NCBI GenBank assembly: GCA_018398765.1
Contig: JAHBMJ010000461.1
Coordinates: 1-46,596 of the forward strand
Length of the DNA: 46,596 nucleotides
From: Chromera velia
Lineage: Eukaryota > Sar > Chromeraceae
Direction: 5' to 3'
The notes under the pieces were generated by a model. That model saw only the letters and a list, made by a program, of their open reading frames with translations. It was not told where the DNA came from and did no database searches. A program made the translations under genes and the position numbers. Shown here one piece after another: positions 19,474-30,051 of this stretch. The number at the start of each line of letters is the position of its first letter. Position 1 is the first letter of the stretch.

Positions 19474-22400
19474 TCATTTTTCTTTCCTTTTGAAATCAGC
19501 GATCCTTTCTTTTGTTCTCTCAAGATTCTTCGCTGGCTCCCATGAAACATCATTCACTCCAAACCCTTTCCATTTGACTAAATAATGCTGCTTCCCTGAA
19601 ATTCTCTTGCTGTCCAAAATTCTATCTACCTCGTACTCAGGGCCCTCGAACCTCGGAAGTCTAACTGCAGGTGGAGGGTGACCCGGCTCTCTCACATACT
19701 TCTTCAGATAGTTCACATTTACCACAGGATAAATGCAAACTCCTACCGAAAAGATCAACTCATACGCTTCCCATGTGATTGCCCTCTCTACCTCAAAAGA
19801 ACCAAACCACACAGGCTCAAGCTTCCTCTTTACTCCCTCCGGCCTTCTTTCTTGTTCAAAAAATTCTCTATGCACTAACACCCAATCTCCTGGACCCAAC
19901 TCTAGTTCCCTATGATGACGATCATAATAGCGAGCTGCCGTTTCCCTTGCTCGCTCCAAGCACTCCTTCGCTTGTACCATCTCTGCCTTGTATTGTGTAG
20001 CGAAATCAGCTGCTGCCGGAGATAGCAAACTTCCCCGAACAGGCACTACAGGCAGTCGGATTGGATCAAAGCCATGTACAAATCTAAATGGTGACAGACC
20101 TGTCACTGGATGCACACTGTCTCTATATGCAAACTGACATGCCGGCAAAGCCTTGGCCCAGTCTTCCTGATGGTAGATCACGAAACATCTCAACATCTCC
20201 CTGATCGTTCTGTTGTCTCTCTTCGTCTGTCCGTCTATCTGCAGGTGTCTGGAAGAGCTCATCTTGATTTTTGATTTCCAGAGTCTTTGCAATTCTTGCC
20301 AAAATGCAGAGATGAAGCGAGGATCGCGATCAGAGAGAAGAGAACGAAACATACCGACCAAGCATACCACTCTCTCGAATACAATCGATGCTATCTCTTC
20401 TCCTGTGACCTCTTCCCACACCGGGATGAAAAATACATTCTTTGACAAACGATCAACAACAGAGAGAATTCCATCCACAATTTTTCCCCAGTACAACGTT
20501 CTCGGCAGACCAAACAGGAAGTCGAAAGAAAGAGATTCATACGGACACTCAAGGATAGGCAAAGGATTGAGTAGACCAGGTCTTTTCTGGGTGGAATGTT
20601 TTGCTCTCTGACAGGCATCACACCGAGCCACATACTTCTTGACTGATGAATATATGTTGGGTTAGTAGAACTTACTGTTCAGCTTGAAAAATGTCTTTTC
20701 TAGCCCTAGATGTCCTCCGACCACCGTGTCATGGTGCTCGAAGATCATCTACCTCTGTAGAATATCAGTCGGAATGGCCAATCTGTCTTTGAAATAAAGA
20801 AAGCCATCAACGAGAGTGAATGGTTGAATTCTTATTCTCAAGTGTCGAGGCATAGGCACCTCTGGATGCTTCAATACTTCGATGAGCTCCTGAAAGAATC
20901 TTTCTTTTTTGTATCCTCCTTTCACTTTCTTCAAGAACTCATCATTCACATCCACTCTCATTTCGATGCCTGCTAATAGTCCTTTCACTTCCTTTTCTTC
21001 TTCCTTTCTCTTTTCAGTCTTTTCTTCCGCTCCCTGCTTTTGCTCAGTTCTCACAGGCTTTCTGCTCAATGCATCTGCCACCCGATTCTTACTTCCAGGC
21101 ACGTATCGAGGCGTGATACCTATCTGGTCCAACAATAAAACCCAATGACGCATACGAGGAGACATTTGCATTCGATCGGCAATCGACGTGACTATCTTCA
21201 AACTTTCATGATCACTCCATACCTGGGTCGTGCACGAAACGTACGGATACCAGATCTTGACTGCAAACATACAAGCGAGGAACTCTTTGTCTCTGATATG
21301 GTAGTTCTTCTCTGCTGGGCTCATTGTTCTCAAAGCAAATGCACACGGCCGAAAGATCCTAACATGTGGATCCTTCTGCATGAGCACAGCAGCAACAGTT
21401 ACAGTCTTTTCACATGCATCAGCAAAAATTTCGAATGGACGAGTAGGATCAGGAATGTACAATTCAGTCACCTGCTTGACTGCTTCTTTAACTGCCTCAA
21501 AACTCGCCTGCTGCTCTTCTTTCCACTCAAACTTCACCATCTTTTTCAGTAAGCGATAAAGAGGCGCAGCCTTCTTGCTGAATTCAAACATCAAACGTCT
21601 CACCCAAGAAGCCAAACCAAGAAAAGAATGCAACTCACTCACATTCTTGGGCACTAGCCAGTTTTCTATCTCTTCTGTTTTCTTTGTCTCTGGCCTCACT
21701 CCTTTTTCTGAGATCCTCAGCCCCAAGAATGTCACCTCTCTTTGAAAAAAATGATACTTCGACAGCTTTGCAAACAAATTTGCCTGTCTGAGAAGAAAAA
21801 GATCACAAGAGACATACCGTTCATATTCCTCTCTCGTCTTTGAATAAATTAGAATATCATCCAAAAATACAGATACATACCGATCAAAGCACTCCCTCAA
21901 CACATACTGAATCAATTGCATGGCTGCCGGGGGGGCATTCGTTAATCCAAAAGAGACCACCAGCCATTTATAACTCCCATACCTCATCGTGAAGGCTGTT
22001 TTGGGCACGTCTTTCTCTCTTATTCTCATCTGATGGTAGTACTGCCGAAGATCAAGAGCCGTGAAAAATTTTGTCCCATACAGCCTATCGATCAAATCTT
22101 GAGGATGAGGCAATGGATGCTTGTTCTTCATTCTGATTCTATTTAATCCCCTATAGTCACAACATATCCTCATTGTCCCATCCTTCTTTACCACAAACAA
22201 AACTGGTGCTGCAAAAGGAGAACAAGACCGTCGAATGAATCCTTGCTTCAAATATGTATCAACTTGCTTCCTCAATTCATCCAGCTCACCCAAAGAGAGA
22301 CGATAGGGTGGGCGAGCTGGAGGCGGGTGTCTTGGTTCGAGATCTATCTTGAAGTCAAGTCCTTCCCTCCGGGACGGCGGCAACCCTGTCAAGGAATCAA

Positions 22401-24577
22401 GAAAGAGAGATGTATTGTCTGCCACAATTCTCTTCACGTCGATCGGCACAGTCGATTTCTTTAGGTGCTCATGAACCTCAGTCAATTCACGCGAAGAGAA
22501 AACAGGATGATCAGAAGGAAGAGAAGAGAGAAAATCATCATTCATTGCCTCACTACCCTTAAGTCCCTTTCTATTCTCCCCAGCATTCTTTCTCCCCCCG
22601 TCTTCACTAACTTCATGCAATCCCTAAACCCTGTAGGCAACCCCAGTGGACTCACCGAAAGGGATTTCTATCTGCAGTCTGACTAGATGGCAGACAGCTC
22701 CTTTCCGGATTGTCCGCTTTACCTGCACAGAAGAGAGAAGAGGAGGAGTGCTGAATGTTTGTTCCTCGTCCTCTTCCTCTAACTCCATACCTGGAACCCA
22801 ATAAATCAATTTCCCTTTGAACCAAAAACGTAGACTTTGAGACGGCCACTGCAGTTCAGGCTCATAGGCACGACCCCACTTTGTCCCCAAGATCAAATCG
22901 TACTCATCCAGGTCGGCCAACATTGTACCCACTGTCTCTTGATACCCCTGAATGTTGATCAGCACTGTGGGTGCACACTCACAGACCGACCGAGTCTTCA
23001 AGGACTTGAGGGCACTGTGTAAGTTGATGGGTCATCGCAATCTGCACATACGGAGATGGTGGGTATAAGCAAAATGACGGTCAAGATAAATATTATCTGC
23101 ACCCGAATCAACCAAAACTCTGACAGGTATACCAGCCACTCGATCTGAAAACTGTTACACAAACAACCCTGGACGGACCCCTGTTTCATTTTCCTCCTCC
23201 TTCATTTCTATTGGTACATCTTCATTCTCAGGGCTTCCTCCCATCTTGGGGCACTGACCACAAGTTTCAAGTCCCTCTGCTCCTATCACCTCATCGGTCT
23301 TGAAACCTCCGTAGATTGTTCGAACTCCCCTACCTGCCAGTTTCCTTCCACCTCTTCCTCTCCCTCTGGGACCACCGTTTCTGCGTCCCCCTCTCTACTG
23401 TGACTAGCCTAAAGGTGGCCATGTTTGGGCGGTCGGGAATGGAGCTCCAAACCCTCTGCAATCTCCCTGGTATCCACCTCTGCCCTGCTTCCATCCCCCC
23501 TGCCTGAAGTCTCCACGGAATTTCCTGTAGTCCTGCAAGTCCCGAGGGTTCCCTCCGCTAGTGAGTCTTCGCATTCCAGAGAAGTTTCCGCCGAGTCCAA
23601 AGAAGGGACCTGGACACTGCCTAGCAGTATGCCCTGTGAGGCGGCATCTGAAACACCTTCCCTCTGCAATGTAGAGAGACCTCTCTGCCGGTGTGAGTGG
23701 TGGTGGGAGTTGACAGACCCCACATAGGTCTATGGGGATGGGCCTTTCCTCTTGTCTCAGTGGAGAGTTACGTCGGGCACTCTCCCTACCACTCTCGAAG
23801 GCACTCGGCCTTTGGAAGTCTCGTGTCCCGCCTCGCGATCCTTCTCCACCAGAGAGAAAGACCTCAAGCTCGCTTGCCGTCTTCATGGCGATGACCAAGT
23901 TGACCAGATGCGCCTTGTTTGTTTCAAGGTGGACATCTGCTGGTAAACCAGAGATGTAGTCTTCAATAATATCTTTCTCGATCAACCAGCCCTTCAGTTT
24001 CGCAACAAGCGGCTTGAATCGCTTATTGTAGTCGTCAACCCCACCTCCAGTGCATCGGCACTTCTTTAGCTCCTTTCTGGCCTTCTGTCTGGCCAGTGTG
24101 TCTGAATAGTGCTCGATGAGGGCAGCTTTCAACAACTCCCAGTTCTGGAATGGTCCGTTCTCGACCTTATAGAGATCAAACCATTTCTTAAGGTCCTGGG
24201 ACATTCTGTTCTTTACCACCAATACCTTGTCCAGGTCTAACACTTTCTCAAGTTTGTAAAAGTCTTCTACGTCTTTCAACCACCTGGTCAGCTTGGCTCT
24301 CACTCCAGAGAACAGAGCAGGGGCCTCACACAGCTTCATGTAGTACGACGAGGACGCAGTTGTACTTTGGGCTAGCACAATAGCAGGTGACATCACCGTT
24401 GCCTGGACAGATTCCTGAGAAGCTTGAAAAACAAGTAATTGCAGAGTTTCTGCATGCAGGTTTTACGTCGCCTGCATAGAGTTGATCTGCTGAGACAATC
24501 CTTCAATGCTAGCCTTCAATGGCCCCGACGATCTGCAGAATCCCCGGAGCCGGTACATCCTCTGTCACACCTTCCAT
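19474..24577 (-). pseudogene. E2 gag-pol, single frame interrupted by stops
   Basis: Probable start ATG 24577-24575; a one-base shift follows before about 24470. From there to TAG/TAA-closed 19474 the entire gag-pol is one frame without further indels, unlike E1. In-frame stops are at 24463, 23404, 23395, 23155, 23032, 22624, 20749 and 20662. Gag has CFRCRLTGHTARQC (about 23634-23675) and a Gly/Arg tail. The protease has VLVDSGADNIYLD. RT has YVSVFLDDILIYS, then RNase H (FEIFADACEKT). The integrase zinc finger (EHHDTVVGGH ... CDACQ) and catalytic core are followed by a chromodomain (HYLVKWKGF ... SWEP). The TGA at 23032 stands for the Arg of E1 (CGA to TGA) and the TAG at 20749 for Gln. The chromodomain, which in this group binds modified histones and steers integration, is intact in sequence. 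Confidence 0.93.
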
Positions 24578-24668
24578 CAACATATGGAGTCGACAGTTAG
24601 TAGACTGAACCAGTCTGAGTACACTGAATTCAACAAGAGCGTTCTCCCTTAACTGAGGGTGGAACGAG

Positions 24669-24684
24669 ACTCTGAACTACCAGA
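24669..24684 (-). promoter_or_regulatory. E2 primer binding site (candidate)
   Basis: Directly inside the 5' LTR the coding strand reads TCTGGTAGTTCAGAG. It starts two bases from the LTR and has the TGG expected opposite a tRNA CCA end. The tRNA was not identified. Confidence 0.5.
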
Positions 24685-24991
24685 TGTAAGCTGTTTTACT
24701 GGAGTCTTAGTACTATCAGATACAGGTGGTTAAAGTCTGACAGACATCGGTTGGTTTGGTCTAGCAGTTAATGTCAATCTTGAGCATTCTTAGTGATGAT
24801 GTCAAGCAGACACATTAAGTATACACTTCACTGAAATCACTTAATGAAAGCATACCCGACTTCACGATGCGCGGTTTCGTGATACACCCATATATGCTAT
24901 GTGGCCCGGGTCCCCCGTCCGGCCCACATCTGCCTAACGCTTACCAGCCCTTTATTACTCAGTTTTCTTATTAGGCAGAATGCTCCTCACA
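24685..24991 (-). repeat. E2 5' LTR (right copy)
   Basis: Same length (307 bp) as the left copy, with TGTGAG...CTTACA ends on the coding strand. Confidence 0.94.
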
Positions 24992-25052
24992 TGCATCAGT
25001 ATTATGACTTGCTGTAGACTTGCGTGCGTCAGTATTATGACTTGCCGTAGAC
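24992..25052. repeat. 33-bp tandem repeat array (right part)
   Basis: Nearly two units of the same 33-bp repeat seen at 18515, resuming exactly at the E2 insertion point, with G-to-A changes (TGCAT, ATTATG). Confidence 0.88.
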
Positions 25053-26001
25053 CGGTGCGTACGTCAATAGCGCTATTCTAACCTCCCTAAACCTAAGTAC
25101 CACTTAAAAAAATATTATTAAGATGATCTCTATCTGCGGCATCATTTTTCAAGAAACCGTCTACACCTGCAGCGTACATGGTCAAGACACCGTCCAGATT
25201 TGCGGCTTTAGGTTTTAAGATACCGTAAAGGATCCACGCCTACGGCGCGGACTTTCAAGCTTGAATGAATGAATGAAGTTGGCTTTGCTAGAGTAGAGCC
25301 GTGCTTATCTAAAAATGTGGCTTGAACTTTCAAATGGTAGTTAGGTTCAGGAAGGTTGCTATTCTATCTATCCACAAATCTGACGTAAGCAATTAAAGTT
25401 GCGAACGGCCCCGCAAAACAAAAAAAATGAGAACGAATGAGAACAGTTACTTCACGATTGATGCACGCTGGCAAGCCAACCGGGTGGTCGTGCCGACCCC
25501 CCCCCCCCCNATGGAAAGAGCTGCAGAACCCCCCCTCCCCCAGGAAAAAAGCCCGGGGATGCAGTTTGTTGCTTTCCGGGGCCACTAACGCACACATGCA
25601 TGACGGCGCGGGTTTATGCACACTTTTCTGGACCATTTGGGGCGGGATCTTTCCGGGGCCTTTTTTTGGTGAAAAAACACTGCGTGCATAGGCTGGGGTA
25701 TTTTTGTTGCCTCGGGGGGCAGCTCAGCTCTGCTGAAATCAGCCGAGAGGCCCTGAGATCAGACGGATCCGCATAACGCATTTTTTTTATTTTTTGGGGG
25801 GGGGTTCGGTTCTGTCTCTATCCGTCCATCACGGTGTCGCCCAAATTCTAAAATGTGCCTCTCAAGCAAGTCGCACGGAGCAGCGATCGCATTATAATTA
25901 CTTTGCTCCTCATGATACGTGCTCCTCAAGTAACTCACATGGAATTGCATATGCGTAGTCCCAAAAAGTATATTTTATGCACGTTGCCGTGGCCCCTGCC
26001 A
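25053..26001. other. Spacer with assembly ambiguity
   Basis: No gene recognised. A poly-C run with one N at 25510 and other homopolymers (poly-T/poly-G at about 25781-25803) mark sequence that may be poorly resolved. The second 46-bp dispersed repeat is at 25709-25754. Confidence 0.6.
25709..25754. repeat. 46-bp dispersed repeat, copy 2
   Basis: Matches 18598-18643 except for a few transitions. Confidence 0.75.
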
Positions 26002-26006
26002 CTTTG

Positions 26007-26472
26007 TGTGAGAGAAGTGAACAGATAGACAGCTGAAAACTCTGAGTACAGACATGCAGGCTTTAAGCATCAATCTAGCCAGTAGGATGATTGTATGCTG
26101 AAGCATACATTGTGGAATGGTAGCCTTTGCGGCGGTCTCTTTTATAGAAAGCGCACATGTGTATGGCAAGATGTATGACCGTGATGTATCCGTACGATCA
26201 GCTTGTAGGGCATGTGCAAACATTCGCAATGATTTTGCATCATTGGTTGAATTGTGCGGAGCAAGCGAGACGATCAGTTTCATGCAGATGTCGTGCTTGC
26301 TGATTGATTGATTGATCGAATAGAGATCTGTTCTAGCGTTACCTGGTATGACATCCACTTGTCGTACAGAGAAGAGACAAACGGTACCCGTATGTCTAGC
26401 TATCTGTAGACAAGGTAAACGGACGTAAAGCAATTGAGTGTAATAAGGCAGCAGCAGTCATATTCTGTAACA
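26007..26472 (+). repeat. E3 5' LTR
   Basis: 466 bp, TGTGAG...GTAACA. Contains (TGAT)n at about 26299-26314, conserved in the other copy. Confidence 0.92.
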
Positions 26473-26524
26473 GTTTAATGCTCCATCAGGTAGGCTTGAA
26501 ACCGTTGGATCGAGTTGAGGCTTC

Positions 26525-27664
26525 TTGTTTCCTTCCATCATAGATGGCAGTGCCCATATTGTTGCTTCCCCTACACCTGTGAGGAATAGAGGAGATGCAG
26601 ACACATCGTCTTCCACAGGCCAGCAAGGGAGATTGGGAACGTTTGTCGGCAGGTGGGAACTGAAGGCAGTCGAGTTCAAGCGAGACGCCAACAAGTTGCA
26701 AGATTCGGAGGAGAACAAGTACACATATGAGGAGTTCCGATTCACTTGGGACCTTCCTGATGAGGGTCTCAAAGCAGCAATGGGCTTCGACCCCCAGAAT
26801 GCGACTGATAAGCAGGAGAAGATGTTTGATCTACAAAGGAAGCAGTTTCTTATACAGACAGCGAAGGGAGACAGAGAGTTCTTCAAAGTCATGAAGACTG
26901 CTTTGTCTATGCTAGGGGCGATGTGCGATGACGCTCTTTCGGCGCTGGCTTTGCATTTTGGCGCAGACACACTTGCAGAGCTCTTTGTTGCAGGGTTTGC
27001 GCTCTTGTCCTTCATGAAGGATCCGGAGATGGAACCGATGAAGAGGATGATGAAGGCAAAGGAGTTGAGCGCCAGAGTTCACGGGACTGCATGGAAGCCG
27101 GATAGGTTCCTGGAGCTGCTGGTTGTCATGTTCGGGTTGGAAGAAAAACATCAGGAGGTGATGATTCAGAAAGTTAGTGAGTGGTTTAAGAAGAACAAGA
27201 CTCTTCCCACTCTGTCTAACATGCAGGCAGAGTTTGAGGCCCTTTCAACAGCGCAGAAGGTTGCAGCAGGGACAAAAGAAGAAAAGTCTGCCCCCCTTCA
27301 CCATGAGTATGGAGCAGCAGCAACAGGGCAGAGAGGGTCGAGAGGCAAGGGACCACCGAAGAGAGAATTCAACGCAGGAGGACAGAGAGGCAAACAGGGA
27401 CCATGCTGGAAGTGTGGTTTTCTAGGGTCGCATGATCAGGATCAGTGTCCTCTCACTGAAGAAGAAATGAAGATCAAGAGGGAGAGAGATACTGTGTTTT
27501 TCAAAGAATTGATGCAAAAGAGAAAGAATGGATCAGGGTTGCATTTTAGCTCTTCCATATCTCAAAGAGAGACTGCGAACGCTGCAGCAGCACGTGTATC
27601 TCTCCAGCAGGGATCTCGATTCAGGGCTGACTCTTTTGAAACGGATGATAGTGATCTTCCCTAG
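26525..27664 (+). CDS. E3 Gag-like protein
   Basis: The ORF of 379 codons has no internal stop and follows an in-frame TGA at 26516. The first codon taken is TTG 26525 and the first ATG lies only about 85 codons in, so translation either starts by splicing from the ATG at 26479 region (CAG|GTAGGC donor and a pyrimidine tract before ATAG at about 26543 are present) or the start is lost. A helical, charged N-terminal two-thirds is compatible with a capsid. A Gly/Arg/Lys-rich segment is followed by the zinc knuckle CWKCGFLGSHDQDQC (about 27403-27447) with CX2CX5HX4C spacing, one residue longer than the usual CX2CX4HX4C. A Ser-rich acidic tail ends at TAG 27662. It shows no clear similarity by eye to the Gag of E1, E2 or E4. 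It is the only long retroelement ORF in the window without stops, which may mean later decay or selection. Confidence 0.8.
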   Translation: MFPSIIDGSAHIVASPTPVRNRGDADTSSSTGQQGRLGTFVGRWELKAVEFKRDANKLQDSEENKYTYEEFRFTWDLPDEGLKAAMGFDPQNATDKQEKMFDLQRKQFLIQTAKGDREFFKVMKTALSMLGAMCDDALSALALHFGADTLAELFVAGFALLSFMKDPEMEPMKRMMKAKELSARVHGTAWKPDRFLELLVVMFGLEEKHQEVMIQKVSEWFKKNKTLPTLSNMQAEFEALSTAQKVAAGTKEEKSAPLHHEYGAAATGQRGSRGKGPPKREFNAGGQRGKQGPCWKCGFLGSHDQDQCPLTEEEMKIKRERDTVFFKELMQKRKNGSGLHFSSSISQRETANAAAARVSLQQGSRFRADSFETDDSDLP

Positions 27665-28428
27665 AGTATGACACTCTGCAGACACTTTACGATATACAGA
27701 GAGTTCTAGCAGCAAGAACTGCATTTGATGTATTTATTTTCACCCGTTCACATCTTTTTTTGAAGAGAAAACATCTTGATATACAAGAAAAACACGTTTT
27801 CAGGGTGGTTTAAAAGAAAGGGGGGGGGTTCTGCACGGTTACGGGTCGGGTACAAATATTGGTTCCAGCTCTCCATACGATGGTGGTTCTTAAACCGATG
27901 AACTCATAATGAAAACTTCTGGAACTCATCTGAACCATCAAGAACCAAAACAATTCTTGGTTCCATAAAGTCTTTCATGTAAAAAAACTCAAAACAAAGT
28001 GAAATAAATATAATGGAAGGTCTTATCATTTGGTTCAGGGGGGAGGTGTTTTGGTTCTTGAACCGCCAGAACCGGCAAATCAGAACTTTTGTTGGCACCA
28101 ACATGTTTTTAAGTGTTTTCAGGTCAAAATCGTTCAAAAACTGGTAAACTTTTCCTCTTTAAATGGTTCTTTTGGTCCAATAACCACAAAAAACATGTTT
28201 TAACATGTTGATGTGTTGTATGCGGGATGAAAAGGGGGTATTGCTGAGTGAAACTGACTGACGAGGCTCAAGAGTGTCATACCCTAGGATCTTTCATTTT
28301 GAGATTGAGTGAGGAGTGAGAGACTGGGGATGACACTGTGTGTTGGTGTGTACGTATGTTTGTGTGTGAGTGAGTTTCTTAACAAGAGGCTTGAGAGCTT
28401 TATTCAGGAGCTCTTTCGGGGGGTGATC
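27665..28428. other. E3 3' internal region, GGTTCT/AGAACC-rich
   Basis: No coding region. Between about 27860 and 28180 the motifs GGTTC and GAACC occur about a dozen times in both orientations, which may allow several hairpins. GT-rich sequence precedes the 3' LTR. Confidence 0.6.
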
Positions 28429-28894
28429 TGTGAGAGAAGTGAACAGATAGACAGCTGAAAACTCTGAGTGCAGACATGCAGGCTTTAAGCATCAATCCAG
28501 CCAGCAGGATGATTGTATGCTGAAGCATGCATTGTGGAATAGCAGCCTTTGCGGCGGCCTTTCTTATAGAATGCGCACATATGTATGGCAAGATGTATGA
28601 CCATGATGTGTCCATGCGATCAGCTTGTGGGGCATATGTAAACATCCGCAATGATTTTGCATCATTGGTTGAATTGTGCAGAGCGAGCGAGACGATCAGT
28701 TTCATGCAGATGTCGTGCTTGCTGATTGATTGATTGATCGAATAGAGATCTGTTCTAGCGTTGCCTGGTATGACATCCACTTGTTGTATGTAGAAGAGAC
28801 AAACGGTGCCTGTGTGTGTAGGTATTTGTAGACAAGGTAAACGGATGTAAAGCAATTGAGTGTGACAAGGCAGCAGCAGTCACATTCTGTAACA
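28429..28894 (+). repeat. E3 3' LTR
   Basis: 466 bp, same ends as the 5' copy, preceded by a G-rich tract (CGGGGGGTGATC). Confidence 0.92.
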
Positions 28895-29208
28895 CTTTAC
28901 ACAGGTAAAACATGCCCAAGTCGATCCCTGATGCTTTGTATCAATCAAATTATGGGTCTTCTTTGTTTAATTCACAGCAGGAGGGGAACCAGGGGGCCCT
29001 TCCAATCTGAGTGCCTTCTCGGTAGGGAGGTCGCAGCGTTCTCTAGGTTTTTTGACTCGGAGGGCGCAAACTAAGCAATCCTTTTATGATTGATTCTTTG
29101 TATACAAACAAGAAAAAAAAAAAGGGGGGGGGGGGACAAGCGTATGATGGTGCATGAAAAGAAAGGAAGAAAAGAAGGTTAAGAAAATAAGGGGCAAATT
29201 TATAAGGA
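28895..29208. other. Spacer between E3 and E4
   Basis: No gene. Contains a poly-A/poly-G homopolymer tract at about 29112-29137. Confidence 0.6.
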
Positions 29209-29962
29209 TGTGAAAGTAAACGATGGTCCCGTTCCTGGTCGGATTCACGGAGGGTGAAAATTCCGGTCCCGGCATTTCTATTCATCCCTTCGCCCCGAGC
29301 CAGAGAAAGGAGCAACGCGCACGCAGCGGCCCGTCCACATGGGGTGGCGGGGCGCCTGCGACAGAGGAGTGCATGTTGTGAGTTCTATACTATGGCCCGC
29401 ATGCACTTTGGCGCTAGAAATACACCCGAGGCACTCATCGTGGTGGTGTGTGCTCCAGGGATTCATATAGGATTTAAATAGGCCGATGGTGCGGTTATGC
29501 CATCGGAGGCCTCAGAATTAATTCCAGTCCCAAATTAATTTCCAGACAGTCAGACAGACGTGCACGGCGGTTACCGTCCGTCTGAATGAGAGACACGACC
29601 TAGGGATTGATAGAACTTCATGTGTAGAATCTGTAGTACTGTGCCCTATGTCTCTCTCTGTGGTTCTCTTGTGCTCTGAGTAATGCACAAGGCCACCAGC
29701 AGGAGCGTACTGTGGACTGTGGGAGTTCATAGATTTTCTGTCTGATGAAGAGACTGATCAGATATTTATTTCGGATTATCTGTATCGGTCTAGACGAGTA
29801 CGTCACGGAGACGTATTCGCTGTGGTCCTTTAATAGGAGAGGGCCAGGAATTCAGGAGTATAGCAGTTGGAGGAGTCCTCTGGATAGGCTAGAGAATCGA
29901 TACGGGAGGGCCCATAGGATTCCACTGGAGGAATTTCAAGAGATGTGAGACTCTACTTTTCA
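29209..29962 (+). repeat. E4 5' LTR
   Basis: Begins TGTGAAAGTAAACGA. The right edge is set at ...CTTTTCA because TGG follows two bases later; both LTR copies stay alike through CACTGG, so the exact edge is uncertain by a few bases. Confidence 0.88.
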
Positions 29963-29963
29963 C

Positions 29964-29982
29964 TGGCGCCGTCACTGAAAGA
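29964..29982 (+). promoter_or_regulatory. E4 primer binding site (candidate)
   Basis: TGGCGCCGTCACTGAAAGA follows the 5' LTR. TGGCGCC is a common start of sites complementary to a tRNA 3' end. The tRNA was not identified. Confidence 0.55.
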
Positions 29983-30051
29983 GTCTCCCGTTGTTATTCC
30001 GACAACATTCCCCTTGTTGTATTCCCGATTCCCTACTGCAGGTGACTTACC

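Larger units (their letters stand above)
18945..24991 (-). mobile_element. E2: complete chromovirus on the minus strand, decayed
   Basis: Two 307-bp LTRs (18945-19251 and 24685-24991) have the same TGTGAG...CTTACA ends on the coding strand as E1, though the LTR bodies are unrelated. The flanking pentamers are TACGT (18940-18944) and TGCAT (24992-24996). The host 33-bp repeat has TGCGT at this point, so the duplication was TGCGT and each copy has lost one CpG by G-to-A. Domains are Gag, protease, RT, RNase H, integrase, chromodomain. The LTRs differ at about 24 sites, all but one transitions. Confidence 0.94.
26007..28894 (+). mobile_element. E3: short LTR element with gag only (TR-GAG-like, non-autonomous)
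   Basis: Two 466-bp LTRs (26007-26472 and 28429-28894) start TGTGAG and end GTAACA. Flanking pentamers CTTTG (26002-26006) and CTTTA (28895-28899) fit a 5-bp duplication with one transition. The 1956-bp interior has one long ORF, a Gag, and no protease, RT or integrase on either strand. Elements of this design (terminal repeats plus Gag only) are known from plants as TR-GAG and depend on an autonomous partner. No candidate partner was recognised in the window. LTR divergence is about 36 sites, mostly transitions. Confidence 0.88.

Noticed and set aside
22998-23189. Minus-strand ORF of 63 codons in E2
   Set aside because: It is out of frame with the protease, whose true frame carries the DSG motif through the same bases.
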